A stretch of 64,000 nt of DNA from Siphonodentalium dalli (GCA_032622095.1 CP136066.1:42917835-42981834); one strand, 5' to 3'; counted from the stretch's first letter, positions 47,001 to 59,399 are shown. Notes: a model not told the origin generated them from the letters alone. Numbers and translations are program-made.

Positions 47001-50000
47001 TGGTGATTGGTCGACATCCAATTGGGTTACCCCGTTTACATCCCAATAATGGAGAGATCTCTCGGGTGTAACAAGAACAGGAAGTTACAAATTGTTGACA
47101 TTATCAACGTAATCACTAAAATCGGTCAGCAGAATAATTGGGCGTGCTTTTCAAACGTATGCTCAATTGCACCTGAAGGCATTTATTTATATCGATCACG
47201 TTATCGTAACTAAGAGTGTGGATATCTTATATCGGGCTGACTTAATGTGTTGAGTGGGCTAGTCTCAATCGGGCAATTTGTGAAAATAAATAAGAATACA
47301 CTCAGCTTGTTATGGAAATAAATCATCAACAAGCAATATAAAAATGAATGTAGTGGGTGTGCGTGTTATTTTGGGGATGCGGCGCTGTGGTTGTTGGGGG
47401 CACACTTAGTGTACACCAACGACCACAGCGACGTATCTCCCAATATCCACTACATTCAGTTATTAAGTATTTCTTAAGTATAATTATAATTTATATAACG
47501 ATAGGCCCGTGTCCATGCCCTGCAAACAGTTGTGGAGTATATTAACAGAAAACATTTTATATGTAAGTGGTTAAATCAACCTGAACCTCTATTATAATAC
47601 ATAATCACAATTATAACATGCTCGTGATCACCAACACGAATAGCATCACCACCACCATCATCATCATCATCATCATCACCATCCTCGTCATCGTCATATG
47701 TGTCTCTGTAAAGTCATACTAAAACATGCATTCAGTACACAAATATCATCATGATCATCTTCGCAGGATAGAATATTACATTCAGAGCGTTTATTCTTGA
47801 TTAGATTCTACATGTCGACAGTCTGTGCTTTTGGATAATAATACATTATGTAACACAAAACATGTATGTGGAGCAGCTACATAGTACGTGTAGATCTAGG
47901 ACTAGTCCTTAATCCAAACACGTCAACATGTTTTCAGTAAATCAAAGCCAAATGTGATCGATGTTAAAGTATGTTGTGTATGTTATCGTAACTGGAGGTC
48001 TGAAATCAAACCTTAAAAGTGTGTTATCTCTTTGTAAACATGTGTTATATAGTTACTGGGGTATAAAATATTAGATATGAATCGAAGACTCCTGTCCGGA
48101 ATTTTTCTATCGATTAATATTGATTTTATTTCGAATATATTCTGGTCTAGAAAGGTGTGGTTGTTTAAATAACGAACAATAGTGTTACTGTTAACAGAGA
48201 CCAGAAATGTTATTGTGTAGTTTTGTCAAAAACAAACGTTAATTAGACTCATTATCGCTTATAACTATGTAATAAAACAATACAAACAAACAATCTGGGA
48301 CATTAACGTTCTGTACCTAGCTATGTACCTAGCTGAGTACTAACTGAAACTCTAAGATTGCGAAATAGCTCCACTGTACGTACGAACAGCTTGTATAATA
48401 TTCTTTTCTTTTCAGAAACAATATGTAAACAACAAATGGTGGCGTGCTTTGTGGACCCATGCGAACATGCAGACTGCAAAACAGGATTCGCTTGCGTGTA
48501 AGTTTCAAAGTGTCATAAGGAATTCGCAGTCGGTAAATGTGCAATACTTATAAAACTGTATACAATAATCGCGATCAAGAGGAACGTGAAAAAAACAGTC
48601 AAACTTGGAGCTAATTATATTATTAATAATTACCTAATAAATGATATTTGGCTTGCTGAAACCTTTTTTATGTCAACAAACATCGCTAATCCCATAGTAA
48701 GTTCAAATACTTCAGCCTAAACATCATTTTGTTCAGAATATTTCTGCAACGAATTGACCTTTTCCAATGTTTGCCGCAATTTTGTGTTAAACTTTGGGAA
48801 AATCTTACTGGACTAATTGGACAATTATGTTCAAACAGTTTAGTTGGACAGAAATATTGCTATTTCACAAACTTGATAAAAGAGGCATAACGCAAAATCA
48901 TATATTACATAAATGATTTTAAAAAGAGCATCGCACAGTAAACAGGGTCACCTTTGTATTGGAATTAAATGCCTCTATGAGAATGTTCCATGGCGATACA
49001 TATGGGAGTCTGATCATTCAATTGATCTATAAATATTAAAATGAACGAAGCATCTTGACATGTTAATGACATTCAGAAATGCATAGTTATCTCATATCTT
49101 ACATGTAGATCAATCTCAGATCATATCTTAGATCATGCCATGAATCTACCCCAGCTACGCCTGTGGAGATCATATTTCGATGTGTGATGTTGTGACAGGC
49201 AAGTTTATAACATTGAAAAACAGTGCAAGTAATATTTTTTCTAAGTTAGTTCATGTTCCGTATTTATTCCACACCAATTGACGTGAGTCACATGTATTCA
49301 ACGGAATCCCAGTCATTGAATACATATTAGTGTATATCTCTAGTGGAATACAAGCCGGAACTATTCTTGTTGACGTTGTCGCCAAGACAGATGACGTACA
49401 TTACGTCGATCATCCGCTTCCGGTGATCCCCCCATAATTACTGGTTATTTGTCAGACTTAAATCACAATAAAGGTGGCTATAGTAACAATGAAGGTGACA
49501 TTCGTGGATTGAACTTATCTGACTGAACGGTGTAGAATAAATACAGAGCACAACTTGCATCATAATCTCGAATCTTTTATCGAACTCGTTGCGGACGGCG
49601 CAAAGTTATATTTCACTCGAGCTACGCTCTCGCGAAATATATCCTTGCGCCATCCGCAACTCATTCGATAAAAGAGTCTCGAATAAGATGCGCGTTGTGT
49701 TCTGTCTATTTATTCCACACCATTGACGCGAGGCACATGTATTCAACGGAATCCTAGCCATTGAATACATATAAGTGTATACCTCTAGTGGAATACAAGC
49801 CGGAACTATTCTTGTTGACGTTGTCGCCAAGAAAGATGACGTACATTACGTCGAGCATCCGCTTCCGGTGATCCCCCCATAATTACTGGTTATTCGATAC
49901 AAGAGTCTCGATTAAGATACGCGTTGTGTTCTGTCTATGAATTATATACACATGTGTTTGTATCGATGCATGTATCGCGACGAGGCTAGTTTTCGTGGCC

Positions 50001-51707
50001 ATATGGTCACGAAAACTAGCCGAGTCGCGGTACATGAATCGTTACAAACACATTGTGTATATAACACATTTATCTACCATATATGTGACACAATCCACCG
50101 CACAAATTACATTTTAGGAGTTTCTTAAATGCCAAAACTGTTGAATTATTGTCTGACGATTAGCTTTCTTGAGTAACTTTTCCCAACCTGCAAAGATATC
50201 TTGTCACGCGATTAGCTCGCATCGCTAAATTCTCACAACTTGCAAGATCACGCGAATATGTCTAACGGAAATTGTATTAAATGGACAAAATCTCTTGCAT
50301 GTTTATATAATTTATAATAAATACTGAACAAATACATATTAGTTAATTTGTGATTTGTTATATCATAATACCCATAATAGTTGGCAATCAAAATAATGTT
50401 AAAACCTTGGAACTATTTGTTTATAGTACGCAAGAATATACGTTGGAATGTCGTTTTTGATCTTTCACGCGATTGATGTGACGTCAGTTCATTCATGATT
50501 TTGAACCAGTCAACGACGTCACGAGCGCCTTGTATCGCAACTGCAGTAAAGATACAGATGTTTTATCGCCAATCCGTTATCGCCAATTGTATCAGGGAAT
50601 TTCGTAGGAAATGGAAGATAATTAATAATACAGTTTACTGTATATAGCTGGAGATCCAACCCGATGTTGCACGATTTAACTGATACTTTTGTTTTTGCAC
50701 CGCTTACAATCATGGAATTTCTCTCGGGTAATTAATTCAATGTTCATCATTGCGATTTCGGCTCACAAAATCACTAAATAGCATACAATCTCGAGCTGGG
50801 ACCACCGCTACTGTGAAGTAGATTACTGATGAACAAATAATAACAAAGAAACATCTTCTCTGACTTGTTTGTTCGATGTTATAAAGTTCCCTGTCAGAAC
50901 GGATCAGAACACCAAAAAGGTCCCACGTTTTGTACTTGTGCAATATATTATCTCCACGAGCGTCGCCATGCAGAGTAGAGATTCATGGCACGATCTTGTG
51001 AAATTACAAGCATCTATACGACACGGATTGTGACACGCACACAAACACATTTTCCATTCACGAAAAATCTAATATAGCTACATAAAAATGTTATATACGT
51101 GCGTAACCATTCGGAGTAGAGATTCGTCGCATAATCTAACTACTTTGTAAGTATTGCACGGTTTGGAGTTGACCTTGTCAAAATAACTCTAATAAGTATT
51201 TTTTGCACAGGCAATGGCAAGCCGTCCAATATTATAAACTTCATGCTGTCCAAGATCTCACAATATCCAACAACTCATAATCAGATGATGTTAACTAGCG
51301 ACGATTTATTACTTTCGAAAAATTAGTATAGTGGAATAAGTGCGAACTGAGGGAATTGACAAAAATATCGAAGCGATGTTATGATCAGAGAGTACATGTA
51401 CCCGATAAATCATCACATCAAACATATGGAAACAATCACAAATATCGTAAAGAATTAGCTTACGTTCATTTGTTGTGCTCTGGTTGTCGATTTACAATGA
51501 CAGTTCGGACAACAAATGTTGAATTTTTCCAGCGAGGCGGAGATGACTGTCAAATTACCTCCCCATAATAGTGTGCATGTTAAAATGGACTTCGGGAACG
51601 TCCCATCAATAGTGAGTGTGCTAACATTAATGTAAATGTGTTTATTTTACAGAGCTAACTATTGCGGAGGGTGCAACCACAAGTGCTTTAAGCTCCAAGA
51701 TAAATAA
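38012..51707 (+). CDS. Secreted Cys-rich protein with two 8-Cys modules; five exons, 107 residues
   Basis: Joined exons 38012-38078, 39570-39648, 44081-44121, 48416-48497 and 51653-51707 give 324 bp ending in TAA. All four introns are GT-AG, with phases 1, 2, 1, 2. Residues 1-22 are a classic signal peptide (MTNKVVLAVLV...), with likely cleavage after Ala22. The mature part holds two modules with the same spacing C-x6-C-x4-C-x4-C-x5-C-x4-C-x2-C-x3-C, presumably four disulfides each, and a shared YCGGC core. The matching exon pairs show duplication of a two-exon cassette. I do not recognise the family; YCGGC-type modules occur in invertebrate extracellular proteins. Roles such as defence peptide, inhibitor or matrix protein are open. 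There are no basic clusters or membrane spans. Confidence 0.82.
38222..38492. mobile_element. Partial MITE with a 69-bp palindrome, in intron 1
   Basis: It matches the middle and right part of the 36612-37083 element (attaccctgcaggg, acatatatagaagcatat, gtgaaattataaaattgtt), ending with the palindrome at 38414-38482 and acagggtaaaa. The left inverted end is missing. Confidence 0.7.
38414..38482. repeat. 69-bp palindrome, copy 4
   Basis: Starts gccaatgcattctcttatat and ends gagaatgcattggc. The arms pair along about 33 bp with one mismatch, around cctatgg. Confidence 0.9.
39570..39648 (+). CDS. Exon 2: first half of Cys module 1
   Basis: 79 bp, five cysteines. Acceptor ttaatttag, donor gtgagt. 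It enters in phase 1 and leaves in phase 2, like exon 4. Confidence 0.8.
41285..42152. mobile_element. 868-bp foldback element in intron 2, flanked by TA
   Basis: The ends caccctaaatctagttggat and its complement are exact and flanked by TA on both sides. A second pair of arms (about 41597-41693 and 41775-41873) is also inverted, so most of the element can fold on itself around about 41735. Motifs such as cacaacgttg and gttggat recur within. TA flanks suggest a Tc1/mariner-type target, but no transposase is present. Confidence 0.75.
44081..44121 (+). CDS. Exon 3: YCGGC half of Cys module 1
   Basis: 41 bp, three cysteines (YCGGC then FC). Acceptor tctgttacag, donor gtaact. It enters in phase 2 and leaves in phase 1. 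Confidence 0.75.
44440..44800. repeat. About 180-bp direct duplication with internal short units, in intron 3
   Basis: The block gatggactaaatgtgattag followed by aaacgtactcggtatttgcg occurs about four times. The whole unit, with gattgacaattttggcctga and the tattctgc...catgca segment, is duplicated at about 44450-44625 and 44630-44795. Confidence 0.75.
45093..46869 (+). repeat. 33-bp minisatellite, about 54 copies, in intron 3
   Basis: The unit is gtcgggctgctttaagtgta then atgtcccttataa (33 bp). A 132-bp higher-order repeat of four units is visible between the aagaagactggctgc variants at 45181 and 45313. Because the period is divisible by 3, frames stay open for up to 350 codons on the plus strand and over 100 on the minus strand. 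One plus frame reads as an 11-residue CFKCNVPYKSG repeat with CxxC pairs, another as SLISRAALSVM. A 32-bp unit near 45835 shifts frames and a stop interrupts the Cys frame at about 46009. No splice or start evidence supports coding. Confidence 0.95.
47346..47456. repeat. Imperfect 110-bp hairpin in intron 3
   Basis: The left arm contains tgtagtgg, ttggggatgcg and gctgtggttgttgg; the right arm carries approximate complements (ccaacgaccacagcg, ctcccaatatccactaca). It may be a MITE remnant. Confidence 0.55.
47646..47698. repeat. (cat/cac)n microsatellite
   Basis: A tract of catcatcatcat with caccac interruptions in intron 3. Confidence 0.9.
48416..48497 (+). CDS. Exon 4: first half of Cys module 2
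   Basis: 82 bp, five cysteines with the same spacing as exon 2. The acceptor has a strong pyrimidine run, ttcttttcttttcag; the donor is gtaagt. It enters in phase 1 and leaves in phase 2. Confidence 0.82.
49261..49449 (+). repeat. 189-bp direct repeat, copy 1, in intron 4
   Basis: Runs from tatttattccacacca to ataattactggttatt and contains gtggaatacaagccggaact and gcttccggtgatcccccc. It is nearly the same as 49707-49894. Confidence 0.85.
49529..49721. repeat. 193-bp palindrome in intron 4
   Basis: From ggtgtagaataaatacag to ctatttattccacacc, the two arms complement each other with scattered mismatches. The best-matched part is cgttgcggacggcgcaa against ttgcgccatccgcaac, centred on ctcgagctacgctctcg. 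It may be the core of a foldback insertion. Confidence 0.8.
49707..49894 (+). repeat. 188-bp direct repeat, copy 2, in intron 4
   Basis: Copy of 49261-49449 with a few substitutions. It overlaps the right end of the 193-bp palindrome and is followed by gagtctcgattaagatacgc, a copy of the sequence just before it. Confidence 0.85.
49942..50064. repeat. 123-bp palindrome in intron 4
   Basis: Centred on ccatatgg, with the strongest arms being ggctagttttcgtggcc against ggtcacgaaaactagcc. The outer parts (ttatatacaca, gtttgtatcgatgcatgt) pair less well with their partners. Confidence 0.85.
51653..51707 (+). CDS. Exon 5: YCGGC half of Cys module 2 and stop
   Basis: 55 bp including TAA, three cysteines. 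Acceptor tgtttattttacag. It enters in phase 2 like exon 3, then adds a six-residue polar tail after the last Cys. Confidence 0.82.
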
Positions 51708-51862
51708 CTCACAAGATGTCACAGCAAAACAGATCATCATAATTAATTCCCAATATGGCGCAACACAACTGATAATCAGAATTAATCAACAAGATGTCAT
51801 AGAAAAACACACCATCATGGCGCTTATATAACCACAGAGAACATCAATATACAATATGTGGT

Positions 51863-51868
51863 ATTAAA
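51863..51868 (+). terminator. ATTAAA polyadenylation signal
   Basis: ATTAAA lies about 156 bp after the stop codon, followed by a GT-rich stretch (tgtctgtctgtttgtct at 51890-51906), as expected of a cleavage and polyadenylation site. Confidence 0.55.
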
Positions 51869-51909
51869 CATATATGAATATAAAATCTTATGTCTGTCTG
51901 TTTGTCTAT

Positions 51910-54900
51910 TTGTAACTCTGTCATGATTTCCGCGCGTTTATTCCATTTCACTTACGACGGATTTAATCAATAGCCAGGATCAGACACACGTACGTGTAAC
52001 TTATAACGTGTGTTGTCATGGTCACCGAAAGTCACCTGACTCACGTGACCATGGCGCCCATAGGTACACGGTCAAACAGATAGGAAATTTTGTGTCTACG
52101 TTTAGCTTTACGAAAAGTGTAGCGAAGATGAATAATCCAATCTTCTGCTAACCAAATGACCAATCAACGCTGTGCAGGTGGAAGTTTGCCGGCACGTGAC
52201 GATATTAATTTTATTGAAGCCAACTGCGACTGCTTGTACTCGCAAGTCGTGGTTGGAACAGATTGAAAACTCAGCTGAATGTATCATGTATTACAGTAAT
52301 AGTCATGTGGGGATGAGCACAACACGACATGTAAACACAATCGAGTTGTCTCGCCTTCTCTGTGTCTACTCTTGTTTACCGAGACATTGGGCGATATGTA
52401 TAAATGTGTAAGGTTGGTACACGTCTGCACCTGGCTATTATTTGGATCCACGTCCTGTGTATTTGTCCAGATTGCTGTCGATTTGTCCAAGGAAAACCTG
52501 ATATGGAACGTACTTCTCAAACGTTCTGAGTGTGCTTCCCCCATAACCAACCGGAGCCCATTAACGGGAACATGTATTTGCCACAGTATATTCACCTTGT
52601 ACCTTTCCGAAATCCAAAACACCACACTATTATCCCCATTCTAATTCTCTTCGAACTTAATTGAAACGTTATTTCGACACACATATGCCTTTTAATTACC
52701 AACGACATGTTCAGCCATAGAAAACACTCAGCCAATTCACAACTTTTTATAATTTAATGCCCTGGATAAAATATAGTCCCTCAATTAGCAGCCCTTTTAT
52801 CGTTAAAATGCTGATAAAGATGAACAGTTGACACATCGAATAGAAAATAAACATGCACAACAATTATTTTTGCATGTACCTGATGTCTTGTTGAGATGCT
52901 TATCACTTACAAATTGCAGTTTTGATTTGACCTCGAACTTGAACTTGAATTGAATTTGAAAAAATGTAAAAAAAAATTACTCATTGAGATGTGCATTTCG
53001 TGCCGTGTATTTCACGATTTCATGTCAAGACATTTTGTCAAACGATATCGAGACAACAATATTTAGGAGATAATGGTGTGGTGTTTTGTGATTTCCGAAA
53101 GTGCATGTATACAGGGTGAATGTACTGACTGTCAAATTTCGACAACAGCTACGCCGCTATTTTGTTTATATAGCAAACCGCTAAGTAACGGAACAGTGAA
53201 TGGAGCTGGACGGGCCAGGGACGAGACCACAGTGTCAATATTGGCACGTAGGAATATCTAACATTGAAGCGGTGAACGGACTACACTTTGCGACAGCGTA
53301 TTGATTATTGAATCCCCGCAAATATGTTATGTTTCAGGGAGTAAATTGGCAGCAAGTGCATTAATATCTCACTATAGTCAATACAGTCAATGTAACAGTC
53401 AATATAATCATCTAAGAAGGAAGTATATTTAATAGTGGTGACTTGTTGGCTCCGGTTATTCCATTTGATTAGATTAGGATGCTCATTTTGAAATTCACAC
53501 AAGGCATATATATACCCAAGCATAGTTCATGGTATTAACATTTACTCTGTCTACGCCCGATGAGGTCGTATTCCATCAGTTCAAAACGCAGAAACGTCCT
53601 GATGTTCTGACCGGGAACTTCATAACATTGAAAAAACAAAGCAGGGAATTTATTTATTAGTTAATACATATGTGCCTTAGAAGTGTAATTCATGGTGGGG
53701 TAGTACCTGTTCAAGATTACATGGTATGGGTAGAATTTACTACGAAACTGTGTAATATGTTCCGAATTATATATACATGGTGTGTGGTGATATTTGTGGG
53801 GGGAGGTCGTTAATAATTATCCGTCAACATATGTTGTTTAATATTCGCCGTGGCGTCAACAACCATGAATATACAGTCTACTGTACACTGCCATGTAATT
53901 GCCTCAGATATGTGGAGAAACACAGTGCAAAGCCATTAAAATAATTCCTTCCACAACACAGTTCCTGGGCATATACGCTATACTGTATAGCTGCCTAACC
54001 TCACCAGTCATGTCCTTATCATATCATTCATACACATGTTTATGGTGGCCTACAATTCAACACATGTTCTCATACCGATGACCGAGCCAAGAATTATACA
54101 TGTGCATATAGCACAACTTTCAAACACGGTAGGGGGTGGGCTTCAAATAAGCCCATGGCTTGTTGCCTAATCCCATTTTTCTTCTAAATGTGTACCTATT
54201 GTAATTATTTATCTGAATGTCCATAGAGGGAAAACTAAATATTGTTTAAACTAAACACGGTATTCATTCCGTTCGAGATGTCCGAAATATCAGTTGAAAT
54301 CGCACCACCAGTAGTAGCTATTGTCCAAGCTGACGCTGATGAAACCACATGCTAATCTGCGGTTTCAAAACTAAATATAGATACAAGCTGGTAAAGCACA
54401 AAGACGCAATTGAATCCCGCCATCCACTGCTGCAACAACCAACTCAACAAGCAGCACGAAATTGCACCGCAGCACTCAGATACCACCAACCACAGGGGCA
54501 CAAACACAAGTGCCCAAAATCAGTAGAAATCAAATCTGCTTTCAATTTCGTTGTTCAATTATGTAAACCAATCAACTCATCTTTTGCAAGGAACTGTTGC
54601 AGATCATTAACAATTAAAGGCACGTGATGCCTTAGTTGTCGAAAATATTCATATTTGTTCCAATCACCGTAAACAGAAAAACATTAAAACGCATACAGTT
54701 TCGTTCATATATACCATGACCATCGCGTAAACAACATGTTATCATAAAGATTTACTATATTTTACCTAAGCAAGAGCCTGATTGTGTTACAGAAGACAGC
54801 ACAATGCTGCTGGCTAATCACACACAAATGGCATAAACGTTCTTTATTCGTTCCATATCAGGAATTCACCAACAAAGAACGCTCTTTATGTTTACCATCA

Positions 54901-56575
54901 TAATATAAACAAACACCAGAAAAGTAACTTTTTATGCCTTTGTTTACATAACAATGGTCAAATATATGACAATAACATACAGTTTATGCGATATTTCTTA
55001 TTTGTATACGGACAAAGTCTGTCTACATTTTGTTGTTCTTTCTGTTTGTGGCGGTTTTTGACTAGTGGAAATATTTTCACAGGATACCCACCGCCAAGGC
55101 CAACCGTACCTTTAATGAAAACAGAATGTGAGATAACAAAATTTCCTGTCGAACCCCTTCAAAACAAGGGAAATAAGACGAACTGGTGGTATTAATTTGT
55201 ACACAAGACTTGACGTGTTGGTACATATTAACAATTACTCTCAGTAGCTTGCCGTCAGTTCCACATTGTAACAATATGTACCATAAACCCTATCTCCACA
55301 CATTAGCAAACGCTTTTTTAAATTTAATGAAGGCACAATGTAATTTCTTATTCAAATGTCTGCTAATTTCTAACAATAAGTTGAGTATCGACATGTTATC
55401 GATAGTTGAATAATTTTTTTTAATCCGGTATGGTTTTCTTAAATTATATTGTGGCGTTCTATGAATCCATTCGATTAGAAAGAACCTTCGTGAGTTTGCC
55501 CAAACAGCTGAGTACGGTTATCAGTCTATAATTATTCGGGTCACTGATGTCCCTTATTCTTTAAAGTGATATGAAACACTCCTAGGGTGATCAAATAGAA
55601 ATGGAGAATAATCTTGCTAAAAGTAGTTATATTATACAAATATTGTGTCCAATTTGGCGTGACACGTCATCATTCTTATATATTAATTAAATGTAGCGAC
55701 TTCGATGGTGAAATCGTTTTCGTTAGTTTATCGCCGGTAGTTGCGTCCCGAATCGAGAGGTAAATATTTACAATTGAGCATAGTTCAGACGATGTTTTCT
55801 ATGGAGTGTTGCGATCGATTTTTGTGAGATTTTCGGTGATGGTAGTAGAATGCTACATTCCACCAGTTGGCTTCGCGCCTGAATATTAACTTATCAGTTT
55901 CACGCACCCGAATAAGTCCATAATATGTCTTTAATATAGGAATAATCGTTCCCAGTACCAATTATTCACGAAAATCATACAATCGATGCCTGCATTCGCC
56001 TGGAGTTATATCTCTAGATGCCATTGTTTTTGCCAATTTCAGGTTCAGATTTCAAAATGACATCCCCCTGGGTTGAAGGGTCCTGGTTCTCCCCCAGTGG
56101 CCAGTCAAAATATTTTTAAAAGTCGACTCCTAAAATTGTCTGGAGTTAGACCTCCATATACTAGGATTTTGTAGTTTTCAGGTTCAGATTTGAACATTTT
56201 CTCCCACTGGGCCGAACCATGATGGTCGGTAAAAGAATAATATCAACTGAAATAAACTAAATTCAAGGCTGTGAGGTGCCAGTTCGGAAACTTAAAAGCC
56301 AATTAGGGGTGGGGTGCAATTGGTATTACGCGAACTTGGGAGTTTAGCGTGGTACAAGGGGGTGCTGTTGGAAATTCTAAGGAGGACAACCCCCAAACGA
56401 GGTCCATCTAGCGACATCCCTGAACACGACCGATATATAGTGAACGGTATATAGCATTTGTTTTCAAGTATGTATATAATGGCCTAATATGACTATACGT
56501 AAACATAATTTTCGAATGTACTTTTATGGCTGTTGACTTTGACATGTTAATGGGAACAAATCATTTTGGGGTCAT
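51910..56575. other. 4.7-kb intergenic stretch, nothing recognised
   Basis: No host gene, RNA gene or tandem array could be supported. The frames at 52172-52644, 53073-53261, 54349-54627 and 54986-55195 are short and lack domains, signal peptides or plausible splice partners. Another exon as small as those of the Cys-rich gene could be missed here. Confidence 0.4.
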
Positions 56576-56579
56576 TCGG

Positions 56580-57072
56580 CAAAAAAAACATGGCCACAGC
56601 GGTCATCTTGGATTTCAAAATTCAATCCATTAGCACGGGCTACAGGCCGGAGTGTCTTATCATCATTAATATTCAGAATGAATCGTTCCCCTCAACATGT
56701 CAATAGCCATGACATATTCATAATGATCGGACCAATGGTACGATTTGTAGCCCGTGCCAAAAGGTTTAGTGATTCAAAGAGTAAAATCCAAGATGGCTGC
56801 CAGCTGCCATGTTTTATGGTTGAATGACCACAAAATCACTCCTTCTCATCTACATGTCAATCTTAACATCCACGACATATTTCATGATGATCAGACAAAC
56901 ATTCCGGCCTGTAGCCCTTGCTAATGGATTGAATTTTGAAATCCAAGATGGCCGCTGGTGGCCATGTTTTTTGCCAATTGAATCGTTCCCATCTACATGT
57001 CAATGATAACAGCCATGACAAATTTCATAATGATCCGACCAAAGTTACGATTTGTAGCCCGTGCCAAAAGAC
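56580..57072. repeat. About 150-175-bp degenerate tandem repeats, about 3 units
   Basis: Units carry aatccaagatggc, gccatgttttttg, gaatcgttccc, ctacatgtcaat, catgacatatttcataatga and atttgtagcccgtgccaaaa. Repeats start near 56595, 56785 and 56938. A short piece is inverted at about 56625-56650. Confidence 0.7.
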
Positions 57073-57074
57073 TC

Positions 57075-57650
57075 CCCACTAATTGAAATTTAGTTAGAAA
57101 TGCAACCAAGTTGTTTACAACATTCCAGTATAGCTATCTCTAATATTCACCTCTCAAGATTTCTGTGTTGAATGGTCACCATGATTCACTCCCCTAAACA
57201 ATTGCCAAGGTGTTGAGTGTTTTGCTTATTGCTCACTATTTATTTGCCTTATGTTAACAAACAGCTCATGCAAAGTGTGTTTTGCATATAATAATGCATT
57301 CATAATATGATAATTATTATATATTCTATATACTTGTCTTATGTAAACAAATGCCATGTTGTGCAAACAAACAGTACAAGTATGTAACGAGTACATGTAC
57401 AATGTATGTGATAACTTATAAGCAAAACACTCAACACCGAGTGGGCCCCCACTAATTTAATTTTTGTTAGAAATGGCACCAAGTTATTTACAACATACAG
57501 GTATGGCCATTGCTAATCTCCACCTCTCAAGATTTTGGTGTTGAGTGGGTCACTACCAAACACTTTCAACCAAAACAATCGCCATGGTCTTGAGTGCTTG
57601 GTTATCGCTCACTATTTACATGCTGAATAATCTATATAAAACAAATGCTC
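57075..57650. repeat. Direct repeat pair with a 372-bp offset, dispersed family
   Basis: The phrases ccccactaatt, gttagaaatg, acaccaagttatttacaac, cacctctcaagatttt and gtgttgagtg recur at about 57074 and 57446. The family also occurs at 855-1010 and 43340-43440. Confidence 0.65.
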
Positions 57651-58070
57651 GGCTCACACAAAGCGTGTTTTACGGTTAATAATGCATTCCAAATATGATC
57701 ATTATTGTATACTATTATAATATTATTGGGGAAATTTGGTAACTATTATTTCTTAATTTTAACCGAAAGCGAAGGCCGTTCATGCCTTAGAGGTCCACAG
57801 ATATAAGGAGAATCACTGAATTTTATTTTCATGCCTGCGAACCGGGACTGCATGAATCGTGATGCAACCGCGGTATACACAGTGTTGAAGCGGTAACCTT
57901 ACCACGGAGCTGCAGGTTACTGCTGTACTTTATAATACCCCAGTGACACCCCAACATTAAATGTGGTCAATTACTTTAAGTAGAGCTGTATATTTAACAT
58001 GAATACTCTGCTGATTGGATTAAAATAGTCTCTGGGCATATCAATTTGGCAAATATTGTCACTGCATGAT
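57651..58070. other. Intergenic, nothing recognised
   Basis: No feature could be supported. Confidence 0.4.
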
Positions 58071-58708
58071 AGTCCGGGAGCTAATAGGGGTACCCTTGCA
58101 CCCCCCCCCTGGGACTTAACTTCACCCCACTCATTTTGTTCCTTATTATGTCCTTCAACTTTTAAACAATGTTAACAAGAAAAAAAAGTGGCCGTGTAGA
58201 CTCCAGACAAGATGGCGTTTTTCAGACCAGACCCTAGGTCAGTTTTATGCAAATTATAGCGGGAAAATCTTGTAAAATGTATACAAATGTATATATTTTC
58301 GTGAAGCTGAGACATAATGACACTTTTTTGGGCCAAGATTGAACTCACCATCCAAGATGGCCGCCAAAATGGCCACCGGAAGTTGAAAATATAAATTTTT
58401 TTCACAAATATCTTCTAGATCAATTCATGCTGTTTGGAACTGGTTGAGTAATGCAACTTTATTTTGTGTTTTATATATTAACTGATCATTGGAGCAACGA
58501 AATATACAATTACTGGGGTCCTAACCCCTTCCGATCCCTCAAAAATTCGATTTTACAGAATGCGTTATAAAATTTCACAAAAAATCACAATTGGGATTCT
58601 AGTCATATTTCAACAAGAAATGAACAGAACATTGTAATGTAAGTGAGGCATATCATTAACTGTTAATATTCCAAATCACTGAAACCAAAATTCTTACTTT
58701 GGCTCAAA

Positions 58709-59095
58709 ATGGCTGCCAAAATGGCCGCCAAAATATGGAAAATGGTAAATATTACACCAGCGTGTCCTGCAATCGCTTACAAGTTGTGGTTGGTGTATAA
58801 AATTGGCTATTCTGCATTCTATACATTGAATACTAACATGTCTGATGCACCATGGTTAATTCTTACTATTGTCACCCCTGACATCGTCAAACATATTGGA
58901 CTTTTCTCTCAAAAACTTGACATAAATATTGGCAAAAATTCACTTTTCAGGTTTGGACCATTTTTTCAGGTAAAATATAACTATCTTTGGATTAAAATGT
59001 GTTTATTGTTTTGGTCTATCTTAAATGTGTCTTACTACGGTGTTTATAGACTAAATTGCTCAAGATGGCTTCCAAAATGGCAACCAAATTTGTAG
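58709..59095 (+). other. Arm ORF shared by foldback copies; coding unproven
   Basis: A 128-codon frame begins in caaaatggctgcc repeats and contains KLDINIGKNSLFRF. Similar frames occur in the arm copies at 32806-33120 (104 codons) and, inverted, at 62372-62151 (73 codons). The predicted product is hydrophobic with no known domain. Preservation in three copies could reflect recent common ancestry of the arms, not selection. Confidence 0.25.
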
Positions 59096-59399
59096 AATGT
59101 TAATTTTTTACATATATCCCGAACATTCTCTGCATTATCCGAAAAGGTAGCATATTGTGACTCACTTGGTTATTATACATGTTAGTTAATTAACTGACAA
59201 CTACATGTTCTATTCTGGTTGTCTCAGTTCCGTATGGGGCTGACAAATTCATTTTAAAGTATGCAATTTTGCCGAGAACCTCTTTTGTGATTGTTGCCAC
59301 ATTTATTGAAAGGAAATTGGCAGAACTTTGATACAGAACTGAGATGGACCATAATCTTTGGCTATTCTGGTCCATTATTATAAAATGTCAACAGGATAG

